Shown here piece by piece: positions 9,684 through 18,491 of a stretch of DNA of 64,000 nucleotides. The notes under the pieces were generated by a model. The model made no database searches, had not been told where the DNA came from, and saw nothing but the letters and a program-made list of their open reading frames with translations. Each line of letters opens with the position of its first letter. Positions within the stretch are counted from its first letter, which is position 1. The translations under genes and the position numbers were made by a program. Source of the stretch: Novimethylophilus kurashikiensis (GTDB taxonomy: Bacteria; Pseudomonadota; Gammaproteobacteria; Burkholderiales; Methylophilaceae); the NCBI RefSeq assembly GCF_003112435.1, contig NZ_BDOQ01000006.1, forward strand, positions 186,001 to 250,000, written 5' to 3'.

Positions 9684-11678
9684 TCATTTTCCGTTCATGG
9701 TGGGGTGCCCTACCACCTGCCTGAACGTGCACACACGGTTGCGGCCTGCGTTTTTGGCAAGATAGAGCGCCTGGTCTGCCTGGTTCAGCAATGTATCCAC
9801 GCTCGCACCTTTGCCCTCCAGTGTGACCACACCCATGGATACGGTAAAACTTAGAGTCTTATCCCCCGGCAAAGTGACGCGGGTATCAGCTAAAGCTCGA
9901 CGCAGGCGTTCAGCAGCATCTTCGGCGGCATCGCTTCCGGTTTCCGGTAACAACACAGCAAACTCCTCACCGCCAATGCGCCCGATCACATCGAGGTCGC
10001 GTAGTGTCGTCTTGCAGATATTGGCCAGATGTTGCAGCACCAAGTCGCCTATCTTGTGACCGTAGGTATCGTTGATGAGCTTGAAGTGGTCGACATCCAG
10101 CATGAAGATTGACAAAAGGCCGCCGTAGCGCTGCACACGCGCCAGTTCATTTTCTGCCTGCTCAAGGAAATAGCGGCGGTTTGCAAGCCCGGTGAGGTAA
10201 TCCGAATAGGCACGGCGCTCCAGCTCTTCATAAGCATAACGGTTCTCGATGGCGATGCTGGCAACATTGGCAGCAAAACCGATGCGCTCGATATCCTGCG
10301 CATCCGGGCTCTGGGGGTGCGGGTGATAGACTGCAAACGTACCCAATACCTTGCCACGCGAGGAAACAATGGGCTCGGACCAGCAAGCGCGCAATCCGGC
10401 CGATTGCGCCAATTGGGCATAAGGCTTCCAGTAGTCGTGAGTCTGGATATCTTCCACGATCACCCGCTGGCCCAAGTACGCCGCTGTTCCGCACGAACCT
10501 ACGCCCATGCCGATCTCCACCCCATCGATAGCATGGTTGTAGAAGTCGGGTAGATGCGGTGCCGCACCGCAAAACAGGTGCTGGCCTTCCTTATCCAGCA
10601 GCAGGATACTGCAAAGGGCTGTGGGATCTTCCGATTCAATTTGCTCGACAATAGCTGCAAGAATGACAGGCAGCGCAACGCCCTTGGCAACCATTTGCAA
10701 GATGGCATCCTGGGCACGCTTGCGCTGATCCTGTTTCCAGCGTTCGGTAATATCGGTGAAATTAACCAGCCGCAAGGGGCCTACCCACGAGATCCTAACC
10801 ACAACTCGCCGTTTGCTGCCGTCCTTGCACGTGATATCGGCTTCAAGTTCGGGCGGGATAGTGCCGGTTTGATGGGCCAGCAACGCGCTGTTGACCCAGG
10901 GTTTGATGATCTTATATCGGTAGTTCTCGTCTGGATATGCCAGTCGATACCAGGTTTCGGTATCGGGCAGGTCTTCCAGCGTATAGCCAAACAGGTGGGT
11001 AAACTGCCGGTTGATGTATTCGACATTGCCATCGCTGTTAGACCAGCCAATGGCGACCGGGGATGATTCCAGAATATCCTCGAGCTCGATACGCCTCTCG
11101 CTATGGACGTTGACTTCATATTCAAGCGCTGCCTGGCGAATCTTGGCCAGCCCACTTTGCGCCAGCATATTCGCCATTTCCACCATGACCTGCATGAGGG
11201 CCTCGGCGCGCACTTTTTCCACGACAGGAATAGCAGCAATGGCCGCCAGATAGGACTCCTCGTCGTAGCCGAACTGACGTGCCTGGTTGCGGAAAAACTC
11301 GAGATCGGGAGGTGCATGAAAAATCTGCCCGAGAAACAAGGTCGCCAGTTGCCGGCCTTCAATCAAAATCGGCGTCGCGTAGTCCATCAGCCCATTGCGG
11401 CAAATCCCTCCGCTGATCTGTCCCTGGCAAAGATCGCGCATGATATCGAGGTTGCTCTCACGGCAACGCTCTGCCGAAGCCGGCTGCATGCGGTGAAACA
11501 ATTCGCATGCATTCTTCCCGCTCGACATTGCCAGCAAGGTCCCGTCGGCATCGACCAACCCATTGGGAATTCCTGTCGTTTCATAAAACCGCTCCAGCAA
11601 TCGCTTGAACGCAGGAATGTCTACCAACTCTTCAAAGCGGTATGAGGCAATAATGGGTTGCGTGGCAAAACTGGGCAT
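9684..11678 (-). CDS. diguanylate cyclase with PocR, PAS and GAF sensor domains
   Basis: This 664-residue, apparently cytoplasmic protein makes cyclic di-GMP. Domains in order: a PocR-type ligand-binding domain (about 15-165) with several cysteines (CELF, ERCRES, RDLCQG, GGICRNG), a PAS domain (about 190-310), a GAF domain (about 330-480) and GGDEF (about 495-655). The active-site motif is GRIGGEEFAVLLPE. RDLD five residues before it is an intact product-inhibition I-site, so the enzyme should be active and feedback-controlled. PocR domains bind small metabolites in known regulators; the ligand here is unknown. The gene is the first of the run leading to the receptor and kinase, and a plausible promoter lies at 11768-11801. 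Confidence 0.9.
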   Translation of the reverse strand: MPSFATQPIIASYRFEELVDIPAFKRLLERFYETTGIPNGLVDADGTLLAMSSGKNACELFHRMQPASAERCRESNLDIMRDLCQGQISGGICRNGLMDYATPILIEGRQLATLFLGQIFHAPPDLEFFRNQARQFGYDEESYLAAIAAIPVVEKVRAEALMQVMVEMANMLAQSGLAKIRQAALEYEVNVHSERRIELEDILESSPVAIGWSNSDGNVEYINRQFTHLFGYTLEDLPDTETWYRLAYPDENYRYKIIKPWVNSALLAHQTGTIPPELEADITCKDGSKRRVVVRISWVGPLRLVNFTDITERWKQDQRKRAQDAILQMVAKGVALPVILAAIVEQIESEDPTALCSILLLDKEGQHLFCGAAPHLPDFYNHAIDGVEIGMGVGSCGTAAYLGQRVIVEDIQTHDYWKPYAQLAQSAGLRACWSEPIVSSRGKVLGTFAVYHPHPQSPDAQDIERIGFAANVASIAIENRYAYEELERRAYSDYLTGLANRRYFLEQAENELARVQRYGGLLSIFMLDVDHFKLINDTYGHKIGDLVLQHLANICKTTLRDLDVIGRIGGEEFAVLLPETGSDAAEDAAERLRRALADTRVTLPGDKTLSFTVSMGVVTLEGKGASVDTLLNQADQALYLAKNAGRNRVCTFRQVVGHPTMNGK

Positions 11679-11767
11679 GACGATAGGTCTATCTCAATGT
11701 TTTTGATTTGTTATTTTTTGAGGAAAGTATGATTCCGCGATAGTTTCATTATTGTTATTAGAACTCC

Positions 11768-11801
11768 ATTATATGTTAATTGCACGTAGGATTTGACCTA
11801 C
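11768..11801 (-). promoter_or_regulatory. candidate promoter of the PocR cyclase gene with overlapping inverted repeat
   Basis: On the minus strand a TATAAT -10 (plus 11768-11773) lies 17 bases from a poor -35, TCAAAT (11791-11796). The -35 is the exact loop of an inverted repeat, GTAGG-6-CCTAC (11786-11801). A protein bound to this repeat would block or replace -35 contacts. The -10 is good and the -35 weak, which would suit an activated promoter. Confidence 0.4.
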
Positions 11802-11880
11802 ACCCCATGCAATTTCGGCACCAAACCGACGTCTTATATGGATCGCTTTTACCCGATCCCGCGACAAACCGAGGTCAACA

Positions 11881-11905
11881 AAAAAGGCCCTTGCGGGCCT
11901 TTGGG
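11881..11905 (-). terminator. rho-independent terminator of the GGDEF-EAL gene
   Basis: On the minus strand AAAGGCCCGCAAGGGCC is followed by TTTTTTG, about 25 bases after the stop of the GGDEF-EAL gene. It separates that gene from the PocR cyclase transcript. Confidence 0.8.
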
Positions 11906-11928
11906 GGTTGTCACTACTCAAGCGGGAA

Positions 11929-14514
11929 TCAGTTTAGATTCGCGCCGGTATGGAGTTTCTGAGACGGACGGCTGATATGGTAACCCTGGGCGTAATCGAT
12001 GCCCAATTCGCTCACCGCTGCCAGGATGTCCGCATCCTCGACGAACTCCGCGATGGTCTTGACTTTCAGTTCCTTGGCCAGCGTCACGATACTCTTGATG
12101 AATGCCAGGTAAACCTCGTCCTGCAGCATGTTGCGGATAAATTCGCCCTCGATCTTGATGTAATCGACGGGGAAACGCTTGATGTACTGGAAGGATGAAT
12201 AGCCGGAACCGAAGTCGTCGATGGCAAAGCTGAAGCCTTGCATCTTGATGTCCAGAACGAATTTCTCCAGCAGACTGAGGTTGCTTACGGTCTCGCGCTC
12301 GGTGATCTCGAACACGATACGTTCCGGCGCGATATCGAACTCCTTGGCCAAGCGCTGCACGCGCCCCACGAATTCGCCGACGATCAAGGCCTTGGGCGAC
12401 AGGTTGACGAACAGCATGCCCTGGTAATTCTGCTCACGCATCTGTTCGAAAGCCTTCTCGATCAGCTGGTAATCCATCTTGTGCACGATGCCCATGCTCT
12501 CGGCTTCTTCGATAAAGTCGTTGGCGACGATGAGGCGGTCATCCATCTGGATACGCATGAGCAGTTCGTGGATGCCAATCTCGCCGTTTGCGGCGTTACA
12601 AATGGGCTGGAAGAACGGCACGATGCGGCGCTGGTCCAGCGCATTCTGCACCATGAGGATTTTTTCGCCGGCCTGACGGAACACCTCGGCCATCTCGTCC
12701 TCGTTGGGGATGGCGATGGCGTTTTTGCCAGAGCGCTTGGCCTTGTACATCATGTTGTCGGCGACCAGGAACAAATCCTTGGGGTCCTCGCCGTGCTGGG
12801 GGTAGACAGCGATGCCGACCGAAGTCGTGGTCTTGACGCGCAAACCGTCCGGCGTCGGCATCACATAGGCCTCCAGCCTTTCCACGATGCGCTGGGCGAT
12901 CATGTGTGCCTGGGTATCGTTGGCCTCGGGCAGAATGATGCAGAACTCATCGCCGCCGTACCGTGTCAACAGATCGCCGTCGCGCACCACGCTATGTAGG
13001 ATGTCCGAGAAGGCTTGCAGGAACAGATCGCCAAATTGGTGGCCGAAGCGGTCGTTGATGGTCTTGAAGTTATCCAGGTCGAGCATCATCACAGCGAAAT
13101 GCTGGTTATGTCGCTTGGATCGCCCTACCTCATAACCCAACAGTTCCCAGAACATGCGCTGGTTGTAGATATTGGTCAGCGGGTCGCGGGTGGCGTAATA
13201 CTCCAGGTCCTTGGTGTATTTGTAGATCGCCTTAACCGAGCCCACCAGGTTGAGCAGCGTGGTAAGAATGCTACCGATGACCATGCTGCGCACTTCATCC
13301 TGGGCCATGGTCGACTGCACGCCGATGCCGACGATGCCGCCGATACGCGGGGTATCCAGCACCAGCGACTTGGTTTGCAGTTCCAGCTCATGCTCGCTCA
13401 GGTCGGCCAGCATGCTCTTCTGGTCGGCGATGTTGTGCACCACGTTGAGCAGCACGCTACCGTGCAGCATGGGGTTGCCTTCCAGATGCTTGTGCAGGAA
13501 GTGCTCGAATACCTCGCGGGTCTTGTCGGACGGCGTATTGCGCCAGAACACCTCGCACTCGTAGGCTTCTTCCTCGATGCGGAAAATCGTCACCAGCGCA
13601 TAAGCGTCGATGATGGGCGTAATTTCGATGAGGAGGGAGCAGATGAATTCGCGCCAATCTTTCACCACATTGGAGGTGATGATGAATTTTTCCAGCAGGC
13701 GGATTTCGAATTCGAGCACATTCTTGTCCACCGCCACCTGGCGGATTTTCTCGACCAGTTCGTGTACGTGGCCGAAGGTCTCGTTGAACTCCTCGAAACC
13801 GAAATTAACGCTATCGATATCCAGCTGATGGAAATCCTTGACCGAGTTGATCGTTCCCACCTTGTGACGGAAGCGGTCGGCAGAAACCTTGATACGACCT
13901 GCCGCAAAGGCAGAAATGGCGGTTGCGATCAACAGTACCAGCGTTCCCAGCAGCAAGAACAGACCAACGTAATAAATTCGCACCTTGGGCGTGACCGGCT
14001 CCAGTCGATAGTGCGAGGCGATCACCCCCAGCACATCTCCCTCGCGCGCTTCGGCATGGCACCGCAAGCAATTCGACTGCGCCTTGACCGGATAAGCGAA
14101 GCGGATACCTTGTTCATCCTCGCTGATCACCTTTTTCCCGCTCGACATCGCCTGCAAAACTTCGGCTGACGCAGGTGGCAGATTTACGACGCCGTATCGA
14201 TTGGCAAGCCCGGCGCTACGATAAACATCCAGTCGGGTGATATTGGAAAAGGCATTCTTGGTCGTCTCGGACAAGGCCTGGACCTGGGCATGCGTCGCTC
14301 CGGTTTCCAGCGAGCGGGTCAGGATGCCGTAGTTCTGCCAGGAGATTTCCTGGGCGGTTTCCCGCGCGTTCTCGCCGAACAGTTTTTCATACAACAAGGA
14401 AGAAGCGAGCGTGGCACCGAGGAACACCATGGCGGCAATGCCGACAGTCGCGGCAAAAACATAGCCCCGCATGGTGGTAAGAAGAAGAATCGCTTTGTGG
14501 TAGATCTGTTGCAT
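11929..14514 (-). CDS. c-type haem sensor GGDEF-EAL protein
   Basis: This 861-residue membrane protein carries both c-di-GMP synthesis and breakdown domains. It has a membrane helix (about 17-38), a periplasmic DUF3365/Tll0287-like domain with one haem-binding CLRCH motif (near residue 150), and a second helix (about 185-210). A linker of about 220 residues of unknown fold follows, then GGDEF (about 440-600) and EAL (about 615-850). The cyclase motif is TRYGGDEFCIILPE with an RDGD I-site. The EAL domain keeps its metal and catalytic acids (HELLMRI in place of EALLR, NLSPKAL, EITERE, DDFGSGYS, KIEGEF), so both halves may be active. The haem suggests redox or gas sensing. The gene stands alone, with its own terminator. 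Confidence 0.9.
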   Translation of the reverse strand: MQQIYHKAILLLTTMRGYVFAATVGIAAMVFLGATLASSLLYEKLFGENARETAQEISWQNYGILTRSLETGATHAQVQALSETTKNAFSNITRLDVYRSAGLANRYGVVNLPPASAEVLQAMSSGKKVISEDEQGIRFAYPVKAQSNCLRCHAEAREGDVLGVIASHYRLEPVTPKVRIYYVGLFLLLGTLVLLIATAISAFAAGRIKVSADRFRHKVGTINSVKDFHQLDIDSVNFGFEEFNETFGHVHELVEKIRQVAVDKNVLEFEIRLLEKFIITSNVVKDWREFICSLLIEITPIIDAYALVTIFRIEEEAYECEVFWRNTPSDKTREVFEHFLHKHLEGNPMLHGSVLLNVVHNIADQKSMLADLSEHELELQTKSLVLDTPRIGGIVGIGVQSTMAQDEVRSMVIGSILTTLLNLVGSVKAIYKYTKDLEYYATRDPLTNIYNQRMFWELLGYEVGRSKRHNQHFAVMMLDLDNFKTINDRFGHQFGDLFLQAFSDILHSVVRDGDLLTRYGGDEFCIILPEANDTQAHMIAQRIVERLEAYVMPTPDGLRVKTTTSVGIAVYPQHGEDPKDLFLVADNMMYKAKRSGKNAIAIPNEDEMAEVFRQAGEKILMVQNALDQRRIVPFFQPICNAANGEIGIHELLMRIQMDDRLIVANDFIEEAESMGIVHKMDYQLIEKAFEQMREQNYQGMLFVNLSPKALIVGEFVGRVQRLAKEFDIAPERIVFEITERETVSNLSLLEKFVLDIKMQGFSFAIDDFGSGYSSFQYIKRFPVDYIKIEGEFIRNMLQDEVYLAFIKSIVTLAKELKVKTIAEFVEDADILAAVSELGIDYAQGYHISRPSQKLHTGANLN

Positions 14515-14746
14515 GAGTCGTTCGAGCTATTGTTAATTATTCGTGTGTTGCTTGTTCTTAATGTTGTGCTGCGGGTTAGGCATTATAGGCTCAAAACAGG
14601 ACGGTGATATCTTTGAGTACCCCCACATCAGGATTTCCTGACCAGCCATTTCCCTACAATTTAGACAAAGGCGGCGGGCTAGGAGCATGGGGCAAATCGG
14701 GCAACGCTAGACGACCGAATAATAGTCCGCGTTACCCGGGAAGAGA

Positions 14747-14872
14747 TTATTGAAATAACGCCATGGCCTTCTTGAAGGTCTGGTACACCCCCCAGCCCAG
14801 CGGAATCAGCACATAGGCCCAGAACAATACCAGCAGGATGGGATGGCTTTCCGATTTGTTCGTCGTTTCCAT
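14747..14872 (-). CDS. MFS transporter small subunit
   Basis: This 41-residue, single-helix membrane protein begins METTNKSESHPILLVLF and ends KKAMALFQ. The ATG at 14872 has a GGGAG ribosome site eight bases upstream, and the gene starts 12 bases after the MFS carrier stop. Tiny proteins with this pattern (one helix containing IPLGWGV, then QTFKKALALF-like) are known beside OFA-family oxalate/formate-type carriers as the MFS transporter small subunit. It is easily missed because it is so short. Its role is unproven; it probably associates with the carrier encoded just upstream. Confidence 0.75.
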   Translation of the reverse strand: METTNKSESHPILLVLFWAYVLIPLGWGVYQTFKKAMALFQ

Positions 14873-14884
14873 GTCGTACTCCCG

Positions 14885-16258
14885 TTAACCGTTGAGTGAG
14901 TCGTCGTCGACCTGATCGTGCCGCATGTAGTGCTTTTCATGCACTTCGCGCATCAGCAGGTTGCACACGAATCCTGTCGCCAGCAGGCAGGCCATGATGT
15001 ACAGGGTTGTCGTGTAGGCATCGGCCTTGGCAACGCCATGGGCGACCTGATATTCGCGAATGTAGTTCACCAGCACCGGCCCCAGCACACCCGCCGTAGA
15101 CCACGCCGTCAGTAGTCGCCCATGGATGCCGCCAACGTACTTCGTGCCGAAGATATCGGCGAGATAAGCGGGAATGGTGGAAAAGCCGCCGCCGTACATG
15201 CTCAGGATGACCGCTGCCGCCGCGATGAACAGCAGGATATTTCCCTCGCTGCTGAAGTTTGGGAGCATGGAATAAAGAAATGTCCCCAGCGCAAAGAACA
15301 GGAAGTAAGTGTTTTTGCGGCCGAAGAAATCCGATGCCGACGACCAGACGAAACGCCCACCCATATTAAACAGGCTCAGCAAGCCCACAAAGCCTGCCGC
15401 AGCCTCTGGTGTAATGCGGCCCTTGAACATCTCCTGGATCATCACTGAGGCTTGCCCCAATATCCCGATACCAGCCGTGACGTTAAGGCACAGGATGAGC
15501 CAGAGCAGATAGAACTGTGGCGTCTTGAGCGCCTGATCGATGTGCACGTGGCGCTTGGTCACCATCTTTTTCTCTTCCGTAGGCGGCGTCCAGCCTGCGG
15601 GCTTCCAATCGGGAGGAGGAATCCGGATGGCCAGCGAGCCGATGACCATGGAGGTGAAATACAACACACCCATGACTGCGAAGGTTTCCATCACACCAGT
15701 GCTGGTGTCGCTATGGAAATGCTTCATGAGCATCACGCTCAAGGGTGCACCCACCATGGCGCCGCCGCCGAAACCCATGATCGCCATGCCAGTCGCCATG
15801 CCGCGCCTGTCGGGGAACCACTTGATAAGTGTAGAAACCGGCGAGACATAGCCCAGGCCCAACCCACATCCGCCAATGACACCGTAACCGAGATAGAGCA
15901 GCCAGATCTGGTGCAGCTTGATGCCGATGGCCGAGAGGATGAAGCCCCCGCCGAAGCAGCAAGCGGCCGTGAACATGGTGCGGCGCGGACCGACCTTTTC
16001 CAGCCATTTGCCGCCGAATGCCGCGGAGAGTCCCAGGAAAACGATGGCTAGGCTGTAGATCCAGCCAATCGTCGTGAGTTTCCAATCTTCAGGAAGAGAT
16101 TCCTTGACGCCGAGGATGCGCGTCAACGGTTCGTTGAACACGCTGAACGCATACGCTTGCCCGATACACAAGTGCACGGCCAATGCGGCCGGGGGAATCA
16201 GCCAGCGGTTGTAACCGTGGCTGGCCGTTATTCTTTCCTTCGAGAAAAAACCCGACAT
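14885..16258 (-). CDS. OFA-family MFS transporter
   Basis: This 457-residue carrier has about 12 membrane helices and belongs to the oxalate/formate antiporter (OFA) branch of the major facilitator superfamily. Supporting features are the opening GYNRWLIPPAALAVHLCIGQAYAFSVF (split in two helices), the loop WFPDRRGMATGMAIMGFGGG after helix 4, and a cytoplasmic linker rich in Lys and Pro. A CAGGAGGAGAG ribosome site precedes the ATG. Family members carry organic acids such as oxalate, formate or pyruvate; the substrate here is not known. It shares an operon with the small subunit and is divergent from phoB. Confidence 0.88.
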   Translation of the reverse strand: MSGFFSKERITASHGYNRWLIPPAALAVHLCIGQAYAFSVFNEPLTRILGVKESLPEDWKLTTIGWIYSLAIVFLGLSAAFGGKWLEKVGPRRTMFTAACCFGGGFILSAIGIKLHQIWLLYLGYGVIGGCGLGLGYVSPVSTLIKWFPDRRGMATGMAIMGFGGGAMVGAPLSVMLMKHFHSDTSTGVMETFAVMGVLYFTSMVIGSLAIRIPPPDWKPAGWTPPTEEKKMVTKRHVHIDQALKTPQFYLLWLILCLNVTAGIGILGQASVMIQEMFKGRITPEAAAGFVGLLSLFNMGGRFVWSSASDFFGRKNTYFLFFALGTFLYSMLPNFSSEGNILLFIAAAAVILSMYGGGFSTIPAYLADIFGTKYVGGIHGRLLTAWSTAGVLGPVLVNYIREYQVAHGVAKADAYTTTLYIMACLLATGFVCNLLMREVHEKHYMRHDQVDDDSLNG

Positions 16259-16375
16259 GCTCTCCTCCTGATTATTTATTTAAGAAACTTTATCCTGCCG
16301 TTAAGCCACTGCTCCGAAATGAAAAACGTTGGTGAATAGTCGTATAAAACAGTCGAGTTAGCAATCGTTTCCGCG

Positions 16376-16404
16376 CTGTCATGAATATGTCATATTAGCG
16401 TCAT
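16376..16404 (+). promoter_or_regulatory. Pho box upstream of phoB, three repeats
   Basis: Three 7-base repeats, CTGTCAT, ATGTCAT and GCGTCAT, are spaced exactly 11 bases apart (16376, 16387, 16398). This matches the PhoB site consensus of CTGTCAT repeats with 4-base AT-rich spacers. It ends 36 bases before the phoB start, so it should give autoactivation when phosphate is low. Confidence 0.85.
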
Positions 16405-16440
16405 AAAGTGTGCGCAACTCATCGCAAGGAAAACACCGCA

Positions 16441-17127
16441 ATGCCTGCCAACATCTTGGTAGTTGAAGACGAACCGGCCATTCAGGAACTGCTGACGCTC
16501 AACCTGCAGCAAGCCGGGCACAACCCGCTTCGCGCCATGAGCGTCGAACAAGCTCAGCAACTGATGCGCGAGACCCTTCCCGATTTGATCATTCTCGACT
16601 GGATGCTACCCGGCATGAGCGGCATCGAATTCGCACGCCGCCTCAAGAGCGAGGATTACACCAAGGCCATTCCCATCATCATGCTCACCGCCAAGAGCGA
16701 AGAAGCCGACAAGGTGCGCGGCCTGGAAGTGGGTGCGGACGACTATGTGACCAAACCGTTCAGCCCGCGCGAGCTCCTGGCTCGCGTCAAGGCCGTGCTG
16801 CGCCGCCGCGCGCCGCAAATGACAGACGATCCGATCGAAGTCGGCGGCCTGCGCGTGGATCCGGTGACACATCGGGTGACCGGCAACGGCATCGTGATCG
16901 ACCTCGGCCCGACCGAATTCCGCCTGCTGCATTTCCTCATGTCCAACCCGGAGCGCGTGCACTCCCGCGCCAACGTGCTGGACAAGGTCTGGGGCGATCG
17001 CGTTTATGTTGAAGACCGCACCGTGGATGTCCACATCCGCCGCTTGCGCAAGGCACTCGAAGCCAGCCAGCACGAAGAAATGATTCAGACAGTGCGCGGC
17101 GTGGGCTACCGGTTTTCCGCGCACTAG
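16441..17127 (+). CDS. phoB: phosphate regulon response regulator PhoB
   Basis: This 228-residue OmpR-type regulator turns on phosphate-starvation genes. The receiver domain shows VVEDEPAIQELL, the acceptor Asp in LIILDWMLPGMSG and the conserved Lys in DDYVTKPFSPREL. The winged-helix DNA-binding domain ends with YVEDRTVDVHIRRLRKAL and the VRGVGYRF motif. I chose the ATG at 16441, with AAGGAAA upstream, over an upstream in-frame ATG at 16408, because the protein then begins at the usual PhoB N-terminus (MPANILVVED). It sits behind a three-repeat Pho box, and phoR follows 36 bases later. Confidence 0.95.
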   Translation: MPANILVVEDEPAIQELLTLNLQQAGHNPLRAMSVEQAQQLMRETLPDLIILDWMLPGMSGIEFARRLKSEDYTKAIPIIMLTAKSEEADKVRGLEVGADDYVTKPFSPRELLARVKAVLRRRAPQMTDDPIEVGGLRVDPVTHRVTGNGIVIDLGPTEFRLLHFLMSNPERVHSRANVLDKVWGDRVYVEDRTVDVHIRRLRKALEASQHEEMIQTVRGVGYRFSAH

Positions 17128-17163
17128 CCGATAATACCCAGCCTCATCCCAACGGTTTAATAC

Positions 17164-18477
17164 GTGCAAGATTTCGTTTGGCGGACCACCTGGCCGCTTT
17201 TACCGGCGGCTTTTCTTTGTCTGCTGCTGTGGCCCATGGCCGGCGGCGGCACCGCCCTTTTCACTTTTTGCCTGTGCGTTGCGGCGCTGCTTGCGTTGCA
17301 TTTGTACAATTTCCGCAAGCTCGTCGCCTGGCTGAAAAAACCGGAATTGCCCTTGGTGCCGGAAGGCAACGGATTGTGGGACGACGTATTCGCCACGCTG
17401 TATCAGGTGTTGCGACAGCATTCCCGTAGCGAAACGCGACTGATCTCGGCCCTGGAACGCCTGCAACTCGCTGCCGGCGCCTTGCCTGATGGCGTGGTGG
17501 TATTGAACGAGACCGACCAGATCGAGTGGTGCAATCCTTCGGCCAGCAAGCAGCTCGGCCTCAGCATGGAGCACGACGCGGGGCAGCCGATCAGTTACCT
17601 GGTGCGCCAGACCGAGTTCATCGCCTACCTCAACGAGCGCAACTACTCCGAGCCGCTGCATCTCAAATCGAGCCGCAATTCCGATATCTCGCTCGAATTG
17701 CAGTTGGTCCCTTTTGGCGAAAATCAAAAACTGCTGATCTGCCGCGACATCACGCATTTGGAAAAAATCGAAACCATGCGACGCGACTTCATCGCCAACG
17801 TCTCGCATGAGCTTCGTACCCCGTTGACGGTCGTCGGCGGCTTCCTGGAAACGCTCAAGGATATCGAAGGCGCAGTGCCAGAAAACCTGCGCCACTACTT
17901 CGACCTGATGGAAGACCAGACCGGCCGCATGCGCAACCTGGTAGAAGACCTGCTGATGCTGTCGCAGCTGGAAAGCAGCCAGAACCTGTTGCAGGAAACC
18001 GAAGTCGATGTCCCCGGCCTCATCGCCACCGTGCAGAACGAGGGCCAGAATCTAAGCGGCAATCGTCACAAAGTCTATATCGAGTCCATGGACGAAACCC
18101 TGCACTTGCGCGGCAACCGCGACGAATTGCATAGCGCTTTCGGCAACCTCGTCAACAACGCCATCCGCTATACCCCGGAGGGCGGCGAAATCCGCATTCG
18201 CTGGCAACTGCGCGGCAAGGAAGCCGTGTTCAGCGTGCAGGACACCGGCATCGGCATCGAGCAGCATCACATCCCCCGCCTGACCGAACGCTTTTACCGC
18301 GTGGACCGCAGCCGTTCGCGCGAGACCGGCGGCACGGGTTTGGGGCTCTCCATCGTCAAGCACATCCTCACCCGCCACGATGCGCGCCTGGAAATCCAGA
18401 GCGAGCTGGGCAAAGGCAGCACGTTCAGTGCCGTCTTTGCGCCGAATTTCGTGGTGATCCAATCAAAAGCGGAATAA
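17164..18477 (+). CDS. phoR: phosphate regulon sensor kinase PhoR
   Basis: This 437-residue membrane histidine kinase phosphorylates PhoB when phosphate is scarce. It starts at GTG (17164). Two N-terminal membrane helices (about 7-27 and 30-48) are joined by a very short periplasmic turn, as in other PhoR proteins, so it probably senses through the Pst complex. A PAS domain follows (about 95-200), then HisKA with NVSHELRTPLTVVGG (His about 217) and an HATPase with DTGIGIEQ and GTGLGLSIVKHIL. No pst or phoU gene is in the window after it. Confidence 0.93.
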   Translation: MQDFVWRTTWPLLPAAFLCLLLWPMAGGGTALFTFCLCVAALLALHLYNFRKLVAWLKKPELPLVPEGNGLWDDVFATLYQVLRQHSRSETRLISALERLQLAAGALPDGVVVLNETDQIEWCNPSASKQLGLSMEHDAGQPISYLVRQTEFIAYLNERNYSEPLHLKSSRNSDISLELQLVPFGENQKLLICRDITHLEKIETMRRDFIANVSHELRTPLTVVGGFLETLKDIEGAVPENLRHYFDLMEDQTGRMRNLVEDLLMLSQLESSQNLLQETEVDVPGLIATVQNEGQNLSGNRHKVYIESMDETLHLRGNRDELHSAFGNLVNNAIRYTPEGGEIRIRWQLRGKEAVFSVQDTGIGIEQHHIPRLTERFYRVDRSRSRETGGTGLGLSIVKHILTRHDARLEIQSELGKGSTFSAVFAPNFVVIQSKAE

Positions 18478-18491
18478 AGCAGTAGAAGTAA

